NCBI GenBank assembly: GCA_947378695.1 | Contig: CANCKZ010000035.1 | Span: 1 to 7,058, forward strand | Direction of reading: 5' to 3' | Source: Rickettsiales bacterium | GTDB lineage: Bacteria; Pseudomonadota; Alphaproteobacteria; Rickettsiales; Deianiraeaceae | DNA length: 7,058 nucleotides | Part shown: positions 5,617-7,058 of the stretch, one piece after another | How the letters are laid out: each line of letters begins with the position of its first letter | Numbering within the stretch: the first letter of the stretch is position 1 | Program-made: the position numbers and the translations under genes | The notes under the pieces: generated by a model | Databases searched by the model: none | What the model was told of the DNA's origin: nothing | Seen by the model: only the letters and a program-made list of their open reading frames with translations

Positions 5617-6939
5617 ATGAAGCAAATTACTGCTGAAAATTTATTAGAATTGGTTTCAAAATCGCTTGAAACGCCCGTTGTGCTTAGTAACTACGCAATA
5701 ACCGGTGTTTTGAAAAAAGTTGAAATTGCCGATGTTCATTTTGTTGATTGTCAATTTTTTAACTTTGGAGTAGTCTCCTCTTCGTTCACGGAATGCAAAT
5801 TTTCGCATGTGAAAATTACAAACGCAAACTTTGAACACACTCAATTTTCCAACTGCATTTTTCAAGACAGCTCAATTTTCAACACAATTTTCCTTGCAAG
5901 TCAAATTTCGACGAGTAAAATCGCCAACTTAGTCGCAAGTAAAGTCATTTTTGATTCAAGCGAAATTCAATATACAAAAACGATTTGCTCTTCATTAATC
6001 GCAACGAAATTCCTGAATTGCAAACTGCTGGACGCCTTCTTTGAATATACAACCCTTGATGCGAGCATTTTTGATAAAAGTGAAATATACAATTCAATGT
6101 TCCTTTCAAACAACATGCGTGGCGTGCATATTGTATCATCGAAAATTGAAAACACATTGATGGACTACATCAATTTCAGCGATTCCACAAACACAAGTCC
6201 TTCCGAATTCTTCATTCCGGCACGCTCAACAAACATTCGTGGCAACGAAATTGAAAACCTTACAATCACGAACACGGTTCTGAACAAAGCCTTGAAAGAG
6301 TTCATAAAACACTCAAATAAAGGGAAAAATAATTCACGATTCGCAAGCATTTTCCACAAAGCGGATAAAAAACAGAAAGACAAACAATTCGCCCAAACCC
6401 TTAAACAAGACACAAAACAAAAAGCACTTCTTACAAAGCAAACCGAACAAAAACGAGACCAAAAACGAGACATATTCCCACACGAGGCCACCTCCGGAAA
6501 TGTAGGTTCTGCCGTAACATTCGTTTTGCAAGCGGTTTTGAGTATCTTCATCGTAACACTTTTTGCGAATTTCTACACTGAAATTTCATCAATTTTCTAT
6601 AAATCCATTCCAAATATAATCAAATTCCCGCTATCATTCGTTGAAGAGGGCATTGAGATTCACCAATTTGCGTTCTATTTTTCCCTGTTATACTTCGCTT
6701 TTTCGGGCATTTTGATGTGCGTAAATGTTGTGTGCATTCGTGGCGTGAAAAGCTTTCTTTTGGTATGGTTGTATCGTGGACAATCGTTTGCTACGCTTGC
6801 TGTTATGCTTTGGATCTACTGGAACAATTTGTCGCTACGGTCTGGTGCAATTTCAATAATAAACCTTGTTTTTGCGTTATATTTCCTGATAATGATCGTG
6901 CAATCATTTCACACAAAAGCGGCAAAAGAAAACAGATAA
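5617..6939 (+). CDS. Pentapeptide-repeat membrane protein, function unknown
   Basis: The protein (440 residues from the ATG at 5617) is not one I recognise by name. Residues of about 37-187 have a large hydrophobic residue at every fifth position: I37, F42, F47, then F57, F62, I67, F72, F77, F82 and so on to F187. A small S, T, C, A or V often sits two places earlier. This is the pentapeptide-repeat pattern and predicts a right-handed quadrilateral beta-helix of about 31 units, seven to eight turns. Central residues favour Phe and Ile over the usual Leu. A basic Lys/Gln-rich linker (about 230-288) leads to four likely membrane helices at about 298-320, 350-374, 379-402 and 409-431. There is no signal peptide, so the helix domain probably lies in the cytoplasm, anchored by its C-terminus. 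The frame is open back to 5476, but that start would overlap gap; 5617 avoids this. Pentapeptide proteins include DNA-gyrase mimics and membrane adaptors, so no function is claimed. Confidence 0.82.
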   Translation: MKQITAENLLELVSKSLETPVVLSNYAITGVLKKVEIADVHFVDCQFFNFGVVSSSFTECKFSHVKITNANFEHTQFSNCIFQDSSIFNTIFLASQISTSKIANLVASKVIFDSSEIQYTKTICSSLIATKFLNCKLLDAFFEYTTLDASIFDKSEIYNSMFLSNNMRGVHIVSSKIENTLMDYINFSDSTNTSPSEFFIPARSTNIRGNEIENLTITNTVLNKALKEFIKHSNKGKNNSRFASIFHKADKKQKDKQFAQTLKQDTKQKALLTKQTEQKRDQKRDIFPHEATSGNVGSAVTFVLQAVLSIFIVTLFANFYTEISSIFYKSIPNIIKFPLSFVEEGIEIHQFAFYFSLLYFAFSGILMCVNVVCIRGVKSFLLVWLYRGQSFATLAVMLWIYWNNLSLRSGAISIINLVFALYFLIMIVQSFHTKAAKENR

Positions 6940-6974
6940 CATTCTTTTGCAATGTTTCCTTGCTTTTTATTTTT
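6922..6974 (+). terminator. Weak candidate terminator of the pentapeptide gene
   Basis: GCAAAAGAA (6922-6930) and TTCTTTTGC (6942-6950) form a perfect 9-base inverted repeat with an 11-base loop that contains the TAA stop. T-rich sequence follows, but only from about 6962, not directly after the stem, and the stem has few G-C pairs. It is therefore a poor intrinsic terminator and may be chance in AT-rich DNA. Confidence 0.3.
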
Positions 6975-7011
6975 CACCGTGCAACATTAATCACAATTAA
7001 TAATAGATGTT

Positions 7012-7058
7012 GTGAGCAAAGAACACAGAATTTTTGATGAAGTAACCGTTTATATTCG
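7012..7058 (+). CDS. Start of a plus-strand gene, possibly GTPase Obg/CgtA (cut by right edge)
   Basis: From a GTG at 7012 a frame stays open to the window edge and reads MSKEHRIFDEVTVYIR (15 full codons plus two bases). The pattern FxDEVxVYI(R/K) resembles the opening of the Obg fold in the ribosome-associated GTPase Obg (CgtA), where a glycine-rich stretch should follow. Only 16 residues are visible, so this rests on a short match remembered from the family. No Shine-Dalgarno is visible; the ATG at 7007 in another frame stops at once. If not Obg, the frame could be chance. Confidence 0.35.
   Translation, partial: MSKEHRIFDEVTVYI

Noticed and set aside
6982..7012. Inverted repeat CAACAT/ATGTTG with inner ATTAAT copies before the putative Obg start
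   Set aside because: Only six bases per arm in very AT-rich DNA; chance occurrence is likely, so it was not listed as an operator.
6717..7037. Plus-strand open frame of 106 codons at the right end
   Set aside because: Most of it lies inside the membrane part of the pentapeptide gene in another frame, with no family resemblance or ribosome site.

Overview
The window looks like a piece of an AT-rich alphaproteobacterial chromosome. The branched-chain aminotransferase, DusB and exonuclease VII proteins all read as alphaproteobacterial housekeeping versions. An ankyrin-repeat gene at the left edge and the low GC content hint at a host-associated lineage of the Rickettsiales or Holosporales kind. 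That lineage call is an inference from protein flavour and composition; there is no rRNA or other decisive marker here.

Layout, left to right. (1) Positions 1-419, minus strand: the N-terminal part of an ankyrin-repeat protein that runs off the left edge, with a good sigma70-type promoter behind it. (2) Positions 420-853: a 434-base gap without a convincing gene. It holds a GC-rich island (601-720, about 57% GC), a terminator-like hairpin, a second potential RNA hairpin and two candidate promoters that read into ilvE. (3) Positions 854-2914, plus strand: ilvE and xseA, directly abutting and probably cotranscribed. (4) Positions 2868-5549, minus strand: a tight run in the transcription order gap, a DUF4145-type zinc-ribbon protein, then dusB. 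Its last gene overlaps the 3' end of xseA by 47 bases. (5) Positions 5617-6939, plus strand, divergent from gap: an unrecognised membrane protein with a long pentapeptide-repeat beta-helix and four predicted membrane segments. (6) Positions 7012-7058: what may be the first codons of another plus-strand gene, tentatively the GTPase Obg.

The genes do not form one pathway. IlvE makes or degrades branched-chain amino acids, ExoVII large subunit trims single-stranded DNA in repair, DusB modifies tRNA, and GAPDH works in glycolysis or gluconeogenesis. The accessory parts are the ankyrin gene, the DUF4145 gene inserted between two housekeeping genes, and the pentapeptide membrane protein. The points most worth a second look are the GC-rich, RNA-like island at 551-734, the NADP-type cofactor residues of the GAPDH, and the pentapeptide/membrane fusion. 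I saw no clear evidence of a complete new multi-gene system, nor of a CRISPR array, tRNA, rRNA or insertion sequence.
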